The notes under the pieces were generated by a model. The model made no database searches and had not been told where the DNA came from. It was given only the letters and a program-made list of their open reading frames with translations. The position numbers were made by a program, and so were the translations under genes. Positions 1 through 6,907 of a stretch of DNA of 63,367 bases are shown in pieces. Source of the DNA: Clostridia bacterium (GTDB lineage: Bacteria > Bacillota > Clostridia > Oscillospirales > Acutalibacteraceae); contig CAAGBN010000010.1 of the NCBI GenBank assembly GCA_900768075.1, positions 1 through 63,367 on the forward strand, written 5' to 3'. Numbering within the stretch: the stretch's first letter is position 1; every line of letters begins with the position of its first letter.

Positions 1-1
1 A

Positions 2-697
2 GATATGAACGCTCTTCGCCGTGACGAGGATACTGATAACATTCATTCTATATTTGTTGACCAGTGGGACTGGGAAAAGATTATCAGCAAGGAAGACAGA
101 ACAGAAAAGACTCTTAAGTCAACTGTAAAGCTTATCTATGCAGCTCTTCGTCATACGGAGTATTACATTACCAAAGAGTATAACTTCATCGGCTCACTTC
201 TGCCTGAGAATATTACTTTTATTACATCAGATGAGCTGGAAGAGAGATACCCCAATCTCAGCCGTAAGGAGCGCGAGTATGCTGCTGTAAAAGAATATGG
301 TGCAATTTTCCTTATGAAGATCGGCACTAAGCTTAAGGACGGTAAGCCCCACGACGGCAGAGCGCCCGACTATGATGATTGGACACTTAACGGTGATATT
401 ATAGTTTATTATCCTCTTCTTGATATTGCTCTTGAGCTTTCATCTATGGGTATTCGTGTTGATGAAGAAGCTATGGAAAGACAGCTTAAAGAAAGCGGCT
501 GTGAAGACAGAAAGTCACTTCCATTCCATAAAGCACTTTTAAACGGTGAGCTTCCTTACACTATCGGTGGCGGTATCGGTCAGTCAAGAATGTGTATGTT
601 CTTCCTCAGAAAGGCACACATTGGTGAAGTGCAGTCATCTTATTGGGATGAAGAAACCATCAAGTATTGTAAAGAGCACGGTGCTGAGCTCTTGTAA
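2..697 (+). CDS. asnA: Aspartate--ammonia ligase, 5'-truncated by window edge
   Basis: AsnA makes asparagine from aspartate, ammonia and ATP (class II aaRS-like fold, cytoplasm). The reading frame is open from base 2 and its first residues (DMNALRRDED) match the middle of E. coli AsnA. Family motifs follow: VDQWDWE, LKSTV, RAPDYDDW, ELSSMGIRV and the C-terminal IGGGIGQSR loop. E. coli AsnA has about 330 residues and this piece has 231, so roughly the first 100 lie outside the window. A stop-proximal hairpin element and a terminator follow the stop. The identification is firm; the true start cannot be seen. Confidence 0.95.
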   Translation, partial: DMNALRRDEDTDNIHSIFVDQWDWEKIISKEDRTEKTLKSTVKLIYAALRHTEYYITKEYNFIGSLLPENITFITSDELEERYPNLSRKEREYAAVKEYGAIFLMKIGTKLKDGKPHDGRAPDYDDWTLNGDIIVYYPLLDIALELSSMGIRVDEEAMERQLKESGCEDRKSLPFHKALLNGELPYTIGGGIGQSRMCMFFLRKAHIGEVQSSYWDEETIKYCKEHGAELL

Positions 698-699
698 AA

Positions 700-760
700 G
701 CAAGAAAAGTTTTGCTCAAGCTTTTACAAAAGCTTGCAGGGTGTGGGGCAGAGTCCCGCA
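700..760 (+). repeat. Stop-proximal hairpin element (divergent copy) plus GCAGGGTGTGG repeat
   Basis: Directly after the asnA stop comes a GTTTTG stretch, a hairpin CAAGCTTT/AAAGCTTG (717-736) and the block GCAGGGTGTGGGGCAGAGTC (736-755). The same block stands next to canonical copies of the element at 50177 and, inverted, at 52479. Position and order match the canonical copies, but the stem sequence is unrelated, so I treat this as a divergent member. Confidence 0.6.
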
Positions 761-775
761 AAATATAAAAAATAA

Positions 776-810
776 AGCGGTAGATTCCACTCTACCGCTA
801 TTTTTTTTAT
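776..810. terminator. Bidirectional terminator between asnA and aroK
   Basis: A perfect 9-bp stem AGCGGTAGA/TCTACCGCT with a 6-nt loop is followed by T8 on the plus strand and preceded by an A-rich run, giving a T-tract on the minus strand. It serves both convergent genes. Confidence 0.85.
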
Positions 811-820
811 TGTATATTGC

Positions 821-1315
821 TTATAACTTTTCCGCTATCTCTGTTACTATCTCTTCTGCTGTTTTTCCGTCGCAAGCTACTGTGATATCCGCATACTTAT
901 TATACAGCGGTAATCTTTCTTCATAGAGCTCGGAGAGGGTAGTGCCGTTTTTCATAGCAACACCTCTTGTGGTGATGTTACCTATGCGCTTTTCTATTTC
1001 GCCAAGGCTTAAAGCAAGATAAACAACAATACCGTCTTTGCTGAGATGAGCCATAGCCTCTTCGCCGTAAACCGCACTACCACCTGTTGCAACTACACTG
1101 GAAAGATACTCTTCTGAGCAGATGATATCGTTTTCGATTTTCAGAAAGGTATCGGTACCCTCTTTTTCTATAATATCGCAAAGTCCGCAGCCATGTTTGC
1201 TTTGAATGATAAGGTCGGTATCGACGAAGCTTTTAAGCAGAGTTTTTGCAAGCAGAACTCCTATAGTGCTCTTTCCTGCGGCAGGCATACCGATAAGAAT
1301 AATATTACTTTTCAT
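821..1315 (-). CDS. aroK: Shikimate kinase
   Basis: AroK phosphorylates the 3-OH of shikimate with ATP (chorismate pathway, cytoplasm). The 164-residue length is normal. The Walker A is GMPAAGKST (residues 9-17), the DTD shikimate-binding pair is at 33-35 and the GG substrate loop at 78-79 (TGGSAV). The lid arginine is probably in TTRG, and the C-terminal ERLPLY motif is present. It stands alone, convergent with asnA. The RG context is slightly unusual, so a related small-molecule kinase is possible but less likely. Confidence 0.85.
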   Translation of the reverse strand: MKSNIILIGMPAAGKSTIGVLLAKTLLKSFVDTDLIIQSKHGCGLCDIIEKEGTDTFLKIENDIICSEEYLSSVVATGGSAVYGEEAMAHLSKDGIVVYLALSLGEIEKRIGNITTRGVAMKNGTTLSELYEERLPLYNKYADITVACDGKTAEEIVTEIAEKL

Positions 1316-1395
1316 TATATATACATCCTAAATCTTTTTCATTATAATAACACAGCTTTTATTAAATGGCAAGATTATTAATTTATATTACCAGG

Positions 1396-1422
1396 TTGAC
1401 AGACAGAGCAAATAGGTATAAA
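1396..1422 (+). promoter_or_regulatory. Probable promoter of the secreted-protein pair
   Basis: TTGACA (1396-1401) stands 15 bp before TATAAA (1417-1422); a less exact -10, TAAACT, sits at 17 bp. It lies about 35 bp upstream of the start at 1460. Confidence 0.5.
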
Positions 1423-1459
1423 CTTATATTAGTAAATTCAACTGAAAGGATAAGAGCTT

Positions 1460-2107
1460 ATGAAAAATACAAAAAAACTGTTATGTTTTATCCTGGCTAT
1501 TATAATGTGCTTTTCTATGGCAACTCCCGCTTTTGCTGCTGTCAGCACATCAGCAAACGATGAGATAGTTGCTAATTATTACATATTTGTAATGCAGACA
1601 GATGTGCATCCCATAGGTCATATGTGGGTTTATCTTGAAAATCTCACAGATAAGCCTATGCAGGTCGGTCTTTATACAGTGCCTGCCCACGAGGGTGTAT
1701 CAGTAGGCGTGTTCTCCAGAAAGGATGGCAAAGGTATCTATTATAATGTAGAAGCCTATACCCAGACAGTGTACGGTATGGAGGGACAGATTTGCCTTAA
1801 GGATCAGCTTACTGCAGAAAAGGTCAAGGATGTATCGGATGCTCTTATCAGATATCTCAATCATTGGGATCCTATATTTAATTGCATGTATTTTGCTTTC
1901 AGAATATGGAACGCAGGCTGCAGCAGCTCAAAGAAGCTGATCCCTCTTATATGGCCACCTATAGGCACTATGCAGATTAAGATGAAGAGTTATCAGAGAG
2001 GCGTTATTATGAAAGGTGTTACCAAAGATAAAGCCTTCAGACAGGTGGGCTCCGGCTCAAATGCATATCTTAAGCCTGCTAACTATAACAGTCTCGGCAG
2101 AATATGA
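1460..2107 (+). CDS. Secreted protein with His...Asn-Cys signature (first of a tandem pair)
   Basis: A 215-residue protein with a clear Sec signal peptide (cleavage near AFA-A, residue 26). The mature part contains GHMWVYLENL (His54), then GVSVG, YYNVEAY, and an Asn-Cys pair at 141-142 within FNCMYFAFRIW. A His followed by NC-x-x-F-A-x3-W recalls permuted papain-like folds (LRAT/NlpC-type), in which the NC cysteine is the nucleophile. That is inference from pattern only. The gene at 2137 is a clear paralogue aligning along the whole mature domain. The RBS is GAAAGGA before ATG. No function is assigned. Confidence 0.85.
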   Translation: MKNTKKLLCFILAIIMCFSMATPAFAAVSTSANDEIVANYYIFVMQTDVHPIGHMWVYLENLTDKPMQVGLYTVPAHEGVSVGVFSRKDGKGIYYNVEAYTQTVYGMEGQICLKDQLTAEKVKDVSDALIRYLNHWDPIFNCMYFAFRIWNAGCSSSKKLIPLIWPPIGTMQIKMKSYQRGVIMKGVTKDKAFRQVGSGSNAYLKPANYNSLGRI

Positions 2108-2136
2108 CAAGTTCTGATTTTGAAAGGAAGATTAAC

Positions 2137-2922
2137 ATGATGAAATTATCAAAGAAGATACTTAGTCTGATGCTGTCGGTTATTATCTGCCTGACATCTG
2201 TACCCTTTGCTTTTGCAGTTGAAGAAGATTTGCTTACAAAAGACACAACTCAGCAGGAAGAAACAGTTGCACCTGATGACAATATACCTGAAGATGAGAT
2301 TGTACCTGACGAAGATACCGCAGAGCCCGAAGATGATGTAACGGTACCCGACACAGAGGCAACACAGCCTGAAGAAAGCAAACCCTTACAGGATAATGAT
2401 ATCGTTGCTGAGCTTTACGTGTTCTATGATAAATCCGATATTCACGGTATGGGGCACACCTGGATTTATGTAGAAAACCTTACCGATCAGAACCTTAAGG
2501 TGGGAGCTTATACTCTGCCACCCAATGAGGGCGTATCCGTCGGCACATTACCCGAGTATGACGGTTGGGGTTTATACTACAATATAGAGGCTTATCAGCA
2601 AGGCATTTACGGTATGGAAGATCAGTTGTCGATGAAAGATCAGATTACCCTTAAAAAGCTTCGCCGGGTATCGAACTTTATTGTCAGCTATCCCAATTTC
2701 TGGGACCCCGTATTTTTTAATTGTATGCTTTTTGCCTTTCTCGCATGGGATATGGGCTCATGGAAAATACTGATTCCCTTATTCTTTCCGATTATAGGCA
2801 AGGCTCAGATGCTCATTTATCCTCACGAAACAGGAGCACTGATGAAGCCTGTTACCAAGGATAAGGTTTACAGGCAGACAGGGATGTTCGGCTGGGCAGG
2901 ACTTATGCCTTATGATACTTAA
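2137..2922 (+). CDS. Secreted paralogue with acidic linker and the same His...Asn-Cys domain
   Basis: A 261-residue protein that starts with ATG-ATG; I take 2137 because GAAAGGAAG ends 6 nt upstream (the frame is open from 2104). It has a signal peptide (cleavage near residue 27), an acidic Pro/Glu/Asp linker (about 29-90), then the domain seen in the upstream gene: GHTWIYVENL (His107), GVSVGT, LYYNIEAY and FFNCMLFAFLAW (Cys196). The linker is absent from the upstream copy, which suggests this version is held off the cell surface. The pair arose by tandem duplication and is probably co-transcribed (29-bp gap). Confidence 0.85.
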   Translation: MMKLSKKILSLMLSVIICLTSVPFAFAVEEDLLTKDTTQQEETVAPDDNIPEDEIVPDEDTAEPEDDVTVPDTEATQPEESKPLQDNDIVAELYVFYDKSDIHGMGHTWIYVENLTDQNLKVGAYTLPPNEGVSVGTLPEYDGWGLYYNIEAYQQGIYGMEDQLSMKDQITLKKLRRVSNFIVSYPNFWDPVFFNCMLFAFLAWDMGSWKILIPLFFPIIGKAQMLIYPHETGALMKPVTKDKVYRQTGMFGWAGLMPYDT

Positions 2923-2933
2923 ATAGTTTTATT

Positions 2934-2980
2934 GGGACGCGACTTGGTTTCGCGTCTCTTTTTGCTTTATCCCGCCGAGA
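2934..2980 (+). terminator. Terminator-like repeat (TACGCG family, copy 1)
   Basis: Stem GACGCGA/TCGCGTC (2936-2956) is followed by CTCTTTTTG and then TTTATCCCGCCGAG. The same arrangement recurs at 33436-33486 (minus strand) and at 45867-45914, the latter with the outer pair changed from G-C to T-A. It follows the stop at 2922 and probably terminates the pair. Confidence 0.75.
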
Positions 2981-2982
2981 AA

Positions 2983-3034
2983 AGCACAGGGGACGGTTCT
3001 GTCTGCGAAGTACATAGAACTGTCCCTCTGCGCT
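2983..3034. repeat. GCACAGGGGACGG palindromic repeat, copy 1
   Basis: An inverted repeat of about 50 bp: AGCACAGGGGACGGTTCT pairs imperfectly with AGAACTGTCCCTCTGCGCT. It recurs downstream of the LRR gene at 4495-4546 and 4561-4611, so the LRR gene is bracketed by this family. Confidence 0.8.
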
Positions 3035-3115
3035 GTGTTTTTTCACACAAAATACACATTCAGGTGATAAACTTAAGTAGTTGGAAAAATCTACCAAAGA
3101 AAGGAAGATGTTGTT

Positions 3116-4477
3116 ATGAAAAAAATATTAGTTTTATTATCAGTAACAGTTCTGGCTATTCTTTGCACATTCAGTGCAAATGCAGCTTTTTCAGTTGAGG
3201 AAAATCGCTATGTTGAAGATGAAAACACAAAAATTATAGACCATGTTGTATATAAGCTTAGCGGAAGTACTTATGGTGTGTTAAGTTGGTTTGACTCTTT
3301 TGAAGCTTCACAAACGGTTGAAGAAATCAACATCGTTCCTGAAATTGACGGTATCAAAGTTACAGAGTTAAGATATTATACCCGCGGAGGGTATAATTGG
3401 GAGAATTACAGCGTAAAAAAAATTACTATACCTGATACAATCAAATATTTAGGATTAAGTTGTTTTAATAATCTTGACGGCGTTGAAGAGCTTACAATTC
3501 CGGCATCTGTTAAAACCATCGAATATGATTCGGATACCGATACAGGTTTAAGCTATACTTTCGAAGGAATGGAAAGTCTCAAAAAGGTGACATTTCTTGG
3601 TGATGTAGAGAGGTTAGGCGGCTTTCAGGACTGCAAAAAACTTGAAACTGTCGTTTTCAAAGGCTCGGTAAAGACAATACTTACCAGTGCCTTTGAAAAC
3701 TGCACCTCATTAAAAAGCATTGATCTTCCCGATACAGTTCAGTATATTTTTGATTTTGCATTCAGAAATTCCGGTCTTACCTCAATAGAATTTCCCAAAA
3801 ATCTTGACTGGTTTTTTGAAGAGTTTGGTTATGCTTTTGAAAACTGCAAATACCTCACCAAGGTTACATTTGCTTCCTATTATATGCAGTATGTTGGATT
3901 TCCTACAGGATATTTTGACGGATGCACAGCACTCGAAGAAATAGTTTTTCCTGAATCTTGTGAGTGGATGACCCTTGATAAGGGTGTTTTCAAAGACTGC
4001 ACCAAGCTTGAAAAAATCACGTTCCCGACGACCTGTGAAAAAATGTCAATCGCAGAGGATGCTTTCCGAGGCTGTACAGCACTCGAAACAGTCACACTGC
4101 CTAAAAACTCCGATTCTATAACTATCGGCTACAGAGCTTTCAGAGACTGCAAAAATCTCAAGACAGTCAACAATACAGACAACATCACCAAGATTTACGG
4201 CGGGGCTTTCCGTGACTGCACTTCGCTTAAGAACTTCACAATCTCCGACAAAACAACTATGATTGGCAAAAATGCTTTTTACGGTTGCAAAAACCTTAAG
4301 GCTGTCACCGTAAACAGCAAAACCAAAGCTCCCAAGCTCTATGCAAACGCATTTGCAAAGACTAACAGTGCTCTTACATTCACAGCTAAAAATGCTACAG
4401 CCGCAAAGAGTTGGAAAACAGCTCTCACCAAGTCAGGTCTTAAAAATGCAAAGGTCGGCTATATGCACTATGTATAA
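3116..4477 (+). CDS. Secreted BspA-type leucine-rich repeat protein
   Basis: A 453-residue protein with a signal peptide (cleavage near ANA, about residue 23) followed by roughly a dozen LRR_5 repeats of the form AF-x-x-C-x-x-L-x-x-I/V-x-L/I-P-x-x (for example AFENCTSLKSIDLPDTV). The C-terminus is short, with no LPxTG, membrane anchor or wall-binding module, so release or non-covalent attachment is likely. Such proteins usually bind host or bacterial surface ligands; the target cannot be read here. RBS AAAGGAAG. It follows two other secreted-protein genes but has its own spacer. Confidence 0.85.
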   Translation: MKKILVLLSVTVLAILCTFSANAAFSVEENRYVEDENTKIIDHVVYKLSGSTYGVLSWFDSFEASQTVEEINIVPEIDGIKVTELRYYTRGGYNWENYSVKKITIPDTIKYLGLSCFNNLDGVEELTIPASVKTIEYDSDTDTGLSYTFEGMESLKKVTFLGDVERLGGFQDCKKLETVVFKGSVKTILTSAFENCTSLKSIDLPDTVQYIFDFAFRNSGLTSIEFPKNLDWFFEEFGYAFENCKYLTKVTFASYYMQYVGFPTGYFDGCTALEEIVFPESCEWMTLDKGVFKDCTKLEKITFPTTCEKMSIAEDAFRGCTALETVTLPKNSDSITIGYRAFRDCKNLKTVNNTDNITKIYGGAFRDCTSLKNFTISDKTTMIGKNAFYGCKNLKAVTVNSKTKAPKLYANAFAKTNSALTFTAKNATAAKSWKTALTKSGLKNAKVGYMHYV

Positions 4478-4494
4478 TTTTATATGAAACCAGA

Positions 4495-4546
4495 AGCACA
4501 GGGGACGGTTCTGTGTGAGAAGAACATAGAACTGTCCCTCTGTGCT
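4495..4546. repeat. GCACAGGGGACGG palindromic repeat, copy 2
   Basis: AGCACAGGGGACGGTTCTGT at the left and ACTGTCCCTCTGTGCT at the right form a long imperfect hairpin with the same arms as the copy at 2983-3034. Confidence 0.85.
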
Positions 4547-4560
4547 GTAGCATTCAAATT

Positions 4561-4611
4561 ACACAGAGGACAGATCAAAGTGCTTATGCACATAGAACCG
4601 TCCTCTGTGTT
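4561..4611. repeat. GCACAGGGGACGG repeat, copy 3 (variant)
   Basis: An 11-bp perfect inverted repeat ACACAGAGGAC/GTCCTCTGTGT encloses a CATAGAAC core shared with copies 1 and 2. Confidence 0.7.
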
Positions 4612-4631
4612 TGTGGTGTAGGTCACTATTA

Positions 4632-4760
4632 ACTCCCTCTGTCAGCTAAGGCTGACACCTCCCTCAAAGAGGGAGACAAGAATTTTGTGAAAATTTAATA
4701 TTTTGTCAGCTTGGCTCCCTCCTCGAGGGAGCTGGATGCCATCAGGCAGACTGAGGGAGT
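4632..4760. repeat. CTCCCTC REPIN-like inverted pair
   Basis: Two hairpin-bearing units lie in inverted orientation. The left unit is ACTCCCTCTGTCAGC-hairpin-CCTCCCTC...GAGGGAG; the right unit is GGCTCCCTCCTCGAGGGAGC...GACTGAGGGAGT. The outermost 8 bp (ACTCCCTC/GAGGGAGT) are exact inverted repeats. Repeats of this look are common in gut Clostridia genomes, from general knowledge. Confidence 0.8.
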
Positions 4761-4820
4761 ATCGGCGGGATGAAACCTGCCGTTTGTTATTTACTTTGAC
4801 GCGTACCAACAAAACACAAC

Positions 4821-4872
4821 GCTCGCCGCGTGGCGTTACTTTTCCTGTCGCGGAAAAGTAACCAAAACGCGA
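4821..4872 (-). repeat. Stop-proximal hairpin element, orphan copy
   Basis: On the minus strand: CGCGTTTTGG, stem GTTACTTTTCC/GGAAAAGTAAC with loop GCGACA, then GCCACGCGGCGAGC. Unlike most copies it has no gene stop just upstream on its strand. Confidence 0.75.
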
Positions 4873-4894
4873 TTTGATGTTCTTCCTCTTCGGC

Positions 4895-4923
4895 TTGACA
4901 AAATCACAAAAAAGTGCTAAATT
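4895..4923 (+). promoter_or_regulatory. yebC promoter
   Basis: TTGACA (4895-4900), 17-bp spacer, TAAATT (4918-4923), 40 bp before the yebC ATG. Confidence 0.7.
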
Positions 4924-4963
4924 ATATAACTGTAAAATTATTCAGAAAGATTGGTGAAAATCA

Positions 4964-5704
4964 ATGTCAGGCCATTCAAAATGGAGTACCATTAAAAGAA
5001 AAAAAGAAAAGACCGACGGCGCAAGAGCAAAGGTCTTCACTAAAATAGGCAGAGAAATCTCTGTTGCAGTTCGTGACGGTGGTCCCGACCCTGCATCAAA
5101 CTCAAAGCTTAAGGACGTTATCGCTAAGGCTAAGGCTAACAACGTGCCCAACGATAATATCGAAAGAATCATCAAAAAGGCAAGCGGTGAAGCAGGCGGT
5201 GCCAACTACGAAGAGATTATGTACGAAGGCTACGGTCCCTCAGGTATCGCAGTTATCGTTGAAACTCTTACAGACAACCGCAACCGTACTGCAGGCGAAA
5301 TGCGCCACTACTTCGACAAGAACAAGGGTAACATGGGTCAGCAGGGCTGTGTATCCTTTATGTTTGAGCGTTACGGTGTAATTGTTATTGAGCAGGAAGA
5401 CACCGACGAAGAAAAGCTTATGGAAGATGCACTCGAAGCAGGTGCAGTTGACTTCCTTACAGATGATGAGGATGTATTTGTAGTTCGTACAGAGCCCAAC
5501 GATTTAGGTGCTGTTCGTGACGATCTTGAAGCAAAGGGTTATACTTTTGTTTCTGCTGAGGTAGAGTACATTCCCACAACTGAGACAGCTCTTACAAACG
5601 AGGATGATCTCAAATGTATGGGCAAGCTTCTTGAGATGCTTGAGGACAATGATGACGTACAGAATGTATGGCACAACCTTGCAAATGAAGAGGATCTTCC
5701 CTGA
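4964..5704 (+). CDS. yebC: YebC/PmpR (TACO1) family protein
   Basis: A 246-residue protein with the complete family signature: MSGHSKWSTIKRKK at the N-terminus, RAKVFTKIGREI, ARAKAN-like AKAKANNVP, and a C-terminal acidic domain. Members act as DNA-binding regulators or as ribosome-associated factors that ease translation of proline stretches; which applies here is not visible. It is a single-gene unit with its own promoter (4895) and terminator (5788). Confidence 0.95.
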   Translation: MSGHSKWSTIKRKKEKTDGARAKVFTKIGREISVAVRDGGPDPASNSKLKDVIAKAKANNVPNDNIERIIKKASGEAGGANYEEIMYEGYGPSGIAVIVETLTDNRNRTAGEMRHYFDKNKGNMGQQGCVSFMFERYGVIVIEQEDTDEEKLMEDALEAGAVDFLTDDEDVFVVRTEPNDLGAVRDDLEAKGYTFVSAEVEYIPTTETALTNEDDLKCMGKLLEMLEDNDDVQNVWHNLANEEDLP

Positions 5705-5715
5705 TAAACAATAAA

Positions 5716-5770
5716 GCGCGTTTTGATTACTTTTGCGCGCCAGCAAAAGTAATGCCTCGCGGCGAGCGAG
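5716..5770 (+). repeat. Stop-proximal hairpin element after yebC
   Basis: GCGCGTTTTG, stem ATTACTTTTGC/GCAAAAGTAAT with loop GCGCCA, then GCCTCGCGGCGAGCG. It begins 12 nt after the yebC stop and precedes the terminator at 5788. Confidence 0.85.
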
Positions 5771-5787
5771 AAAAAATGTAAATAGAT

Positions 5788-5826
5788 AGGGCTGTCTATA
5801 AAAATAAATACTGACAGCCCTTTTTA
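5788..5826 (+). terminator. yebC terminator
   Basis: 8-bp stem GGGCTGTC/GACAGCCC with a 16-nt loop, followed by T5. Confidence 0.85.
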
Positions 5827-5843
5827 TAAAGGCAGATGTAACT

Positions 5844-6404
5844 ATGGCAAGAATCAAAACCGAACACGGATCAGGCCACGAGTATGTGCTCCGCACCACA
5901 GATAAGAATTTTCTTTTTTTAATAAATATCCTTGAGTTAGTGCTTGATGCTTTATTTTCTAAGAAAATCACAATCTTTCGCCATCATTACCGCATAACTC
6001 ATACTCTACGAATATTTCCTGACAGAGTAGAGATATGCAAGTTTTCAGGTTTTGAAATAGGCTTTCCTTATTATGAAACTGCACCCAGAAAAGATCTTAA
6101 ATTCAAAACCTATTTTATGGCGGATATCCGCGACATTAAAAAGAGTGTCAAATTTTATCTTATTCCCTGTGTCATAATTGTCGCTATCTGCATTTTCGCA
6201 GCAATAACAAAGGCGTGGTCTTTTGCTCTCTTTTCTGTCTTTTTTATACCCTTTTCTTTCAGCACCTGTATTAAGATTAAAAGAAAAAAGGCACTGAGCA
6301 TAAATCTCGGTTATTCGATTTTCAGAGAACACGAATTAGTTGACACCATTGTTAATAAGTATCAGTTTGAATATAAAGATAAATTTGAAAAGACCTGTCC
6401 GTAA
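5844..6404 (+). CDS. Small membrane protein of unknown function
   Basis: A 186-residue protein. The N-terminal half is polar with hydrophobic patches; residues about 103-140 form two adjacent membrane spans (FYLIPCVIIVAICIFAA, WSFALFSVFFIPFSF) followed by a basic KIKRKK stretch, which suggests a cytoplasmic tail. I do not recognise the family; a PH-like membrane protein is only a guess. The ribosome site is weak (AAGGCAG). Codon use is more AT-rich than in yebC. Its terminator stem starts inside the last codons. Confidence 0.65.
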   Translation: MARIKTEHGSGHEYVLRTTDKNFLFLINILELVLDALFSKKITIFRHHYRITHTLRIFPDRVEICKFSGFEIGFPYYETAPRKDLKFKTYFMADIRDIKKSVKFYLIPCVIIVAICIFAAITKAWSFALFSVFFIPFSFSTCIKIKRKKALSINLGYSIFREHELVDTIVNKYQFEYKDKFEKTCP

Positions 6405-6421
6405 TGGGCAGGTCTTAGTTT
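6390..6421 (+). terminator. Terminator overlapping the 5844 gene's stop
   Basis: An 11-bp stem (AAGACCTG with TCC paired to GGG, then CAGGTCTT) contains the last codons and the TAA stop, followed by AGTTTT. Confidence 0.7.
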
Positions 6422-6440
6422 TATAGTTTCTGCAAGAGGT

Positions 6441-6537
6441 TGGTTGCGGCTCCATGAAAGCGCCTTGGGTGCTTTCCGAGGACGCCCTGTGGGGCGTCCT
6501 CGCGCCGAACTTCGTTCGGCGACGGAGCCGCCTGCCA
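6441..6537. repeat. Four-way-junction (cloverleaf) element, copy 1
   Basis: Closing stem GCGGCTCC (6446-6453)/GGAGCCGC (6524-6531) encloses three adjacent hairpins: GAAAGCGCC/GGTGCTTTC (6456-6476), GAGGACGCCC/GGGCGTCCTC (6478-6501) and CGCCGAAC/GTTCGGCG (6503-6521). Only 1-2 unpaired bases separate the arms. The left flank CTGCAAGAGG recurs, inverted, at the second copy (46371-46514), whose arms have unrelated sequences. It lacks tRNA consensus bases. Confidence 0.8.
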
Positions 6538-6565
6538 CACTTTGAAAAAACTTTCCTCAAAAATA

Positions 6566-6755
6566 CCAAACTCCAAATATTCGTACTTTGAATATGTATA
6601 ATATAATCATAGCACAAAGGAAATAAAAATCGTCCACTTTTCTTTTATGTTTCCATTAAATCTATTTTTACTGCACTTTCCTTTGTGTGTTGTTATTTAT
6701 CTACTTTCTTTTGTCGAGTAAAACAGGACTGCTACAAGCGGTTCTGTTTTGCTTT
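6566..6755 (+). ncRNA. Candidate small RNA: promoter copy, long inverted repeat, terminator
   Basis: Bases 6566-6612 nearly duplicate (3 mismatches in 47) the segment just before the HIRAN gene (6838-6884), including TATAATATAATCATA. Downstream there is no ORF but an 11-bp inverted repeat CACAAAGGAAA (6613-6623)/TTTCCTTTGTG (6677-6687), then a terminator-like stem AAACAGGAC/GTTCTGTTT (6721-6749) with TTGCTTTT. A short structured transcript of about 140 nt is therefore plausible. Transcription is inferred only. Confidence 0.4.
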
Positions 6756-6760
6756 TATAT

Positions 6761-6817
6761 GCCCTCGCCGGGCAGGCATTCTTTTTCCTGTCGTGGAAAA
6801 AGAATCAAAAACACGAT
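6761..6817 (-). repeat. Stop-proximal hairpin element, orphan copy upstream of the HIRAN gene
   Basis: On the minus strand: CGTGTTTTTG, stem ATTCTTTTTCC/GGAAAAAGAAT with loop ACGACA, then GCCTGCCCGGCGAGGGC. No gene ends here on that strand. Confidence 0.75.
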
Positions 6818-6837
6818 ATTATTTTCTTCTTTCACCG

Positions 6838-6886
6838 CCAAACTCCAATTATTCGGACTTTGGATATGTATAATATAATCATAACA
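6838..6886 (+). promoter_or_regulatory. Duplicated 47-bp promoter-like segment before the HIRAN gene
   Basis: The near copy of 6566-6612 contains GTATAATATAATCATA and is followed within 20 bp by the AGAAAGGAG ribosome site. A TATAAT is visible; the -35 is weak. Confidence 0.5.
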
Positions 6887-6907
6887 GCAAAAGAAAGGAG
6901 TACCAAT

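Larger units (their letters stand above)
4478..4894. repeat. Gene-free spacer built of four stacked repeat families
   Basis: I see no gene between the LRR gene and yebC. The spacer holds, in order, two GCACAGGGGACGG palindromes (4495-4546, 4561-4611), a CTCCCTC inverted-repeat element (4632-4760), a GACGCGTACCAACAAAACA block (4798-4816, identical at 52411-52429) and a stop-proximal-type hairpin on the minus strand (4821-4872), before the yebC promoter. Confidence 0.75.

Noticed and set aside
546..926. 126-aa forward frame across the asnA end and terminator
   Set aside because: It would cross the asnA stop region and the terminator; no homology features.
6441..6537. Cloverleaf at 6.4 kb as a tRNA
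   Set aside because: Arm lengths of 8-10 bp, no TTCRA loop, no anticodon-type 7-nt loop and no 7-bp acceptor with CCA context.
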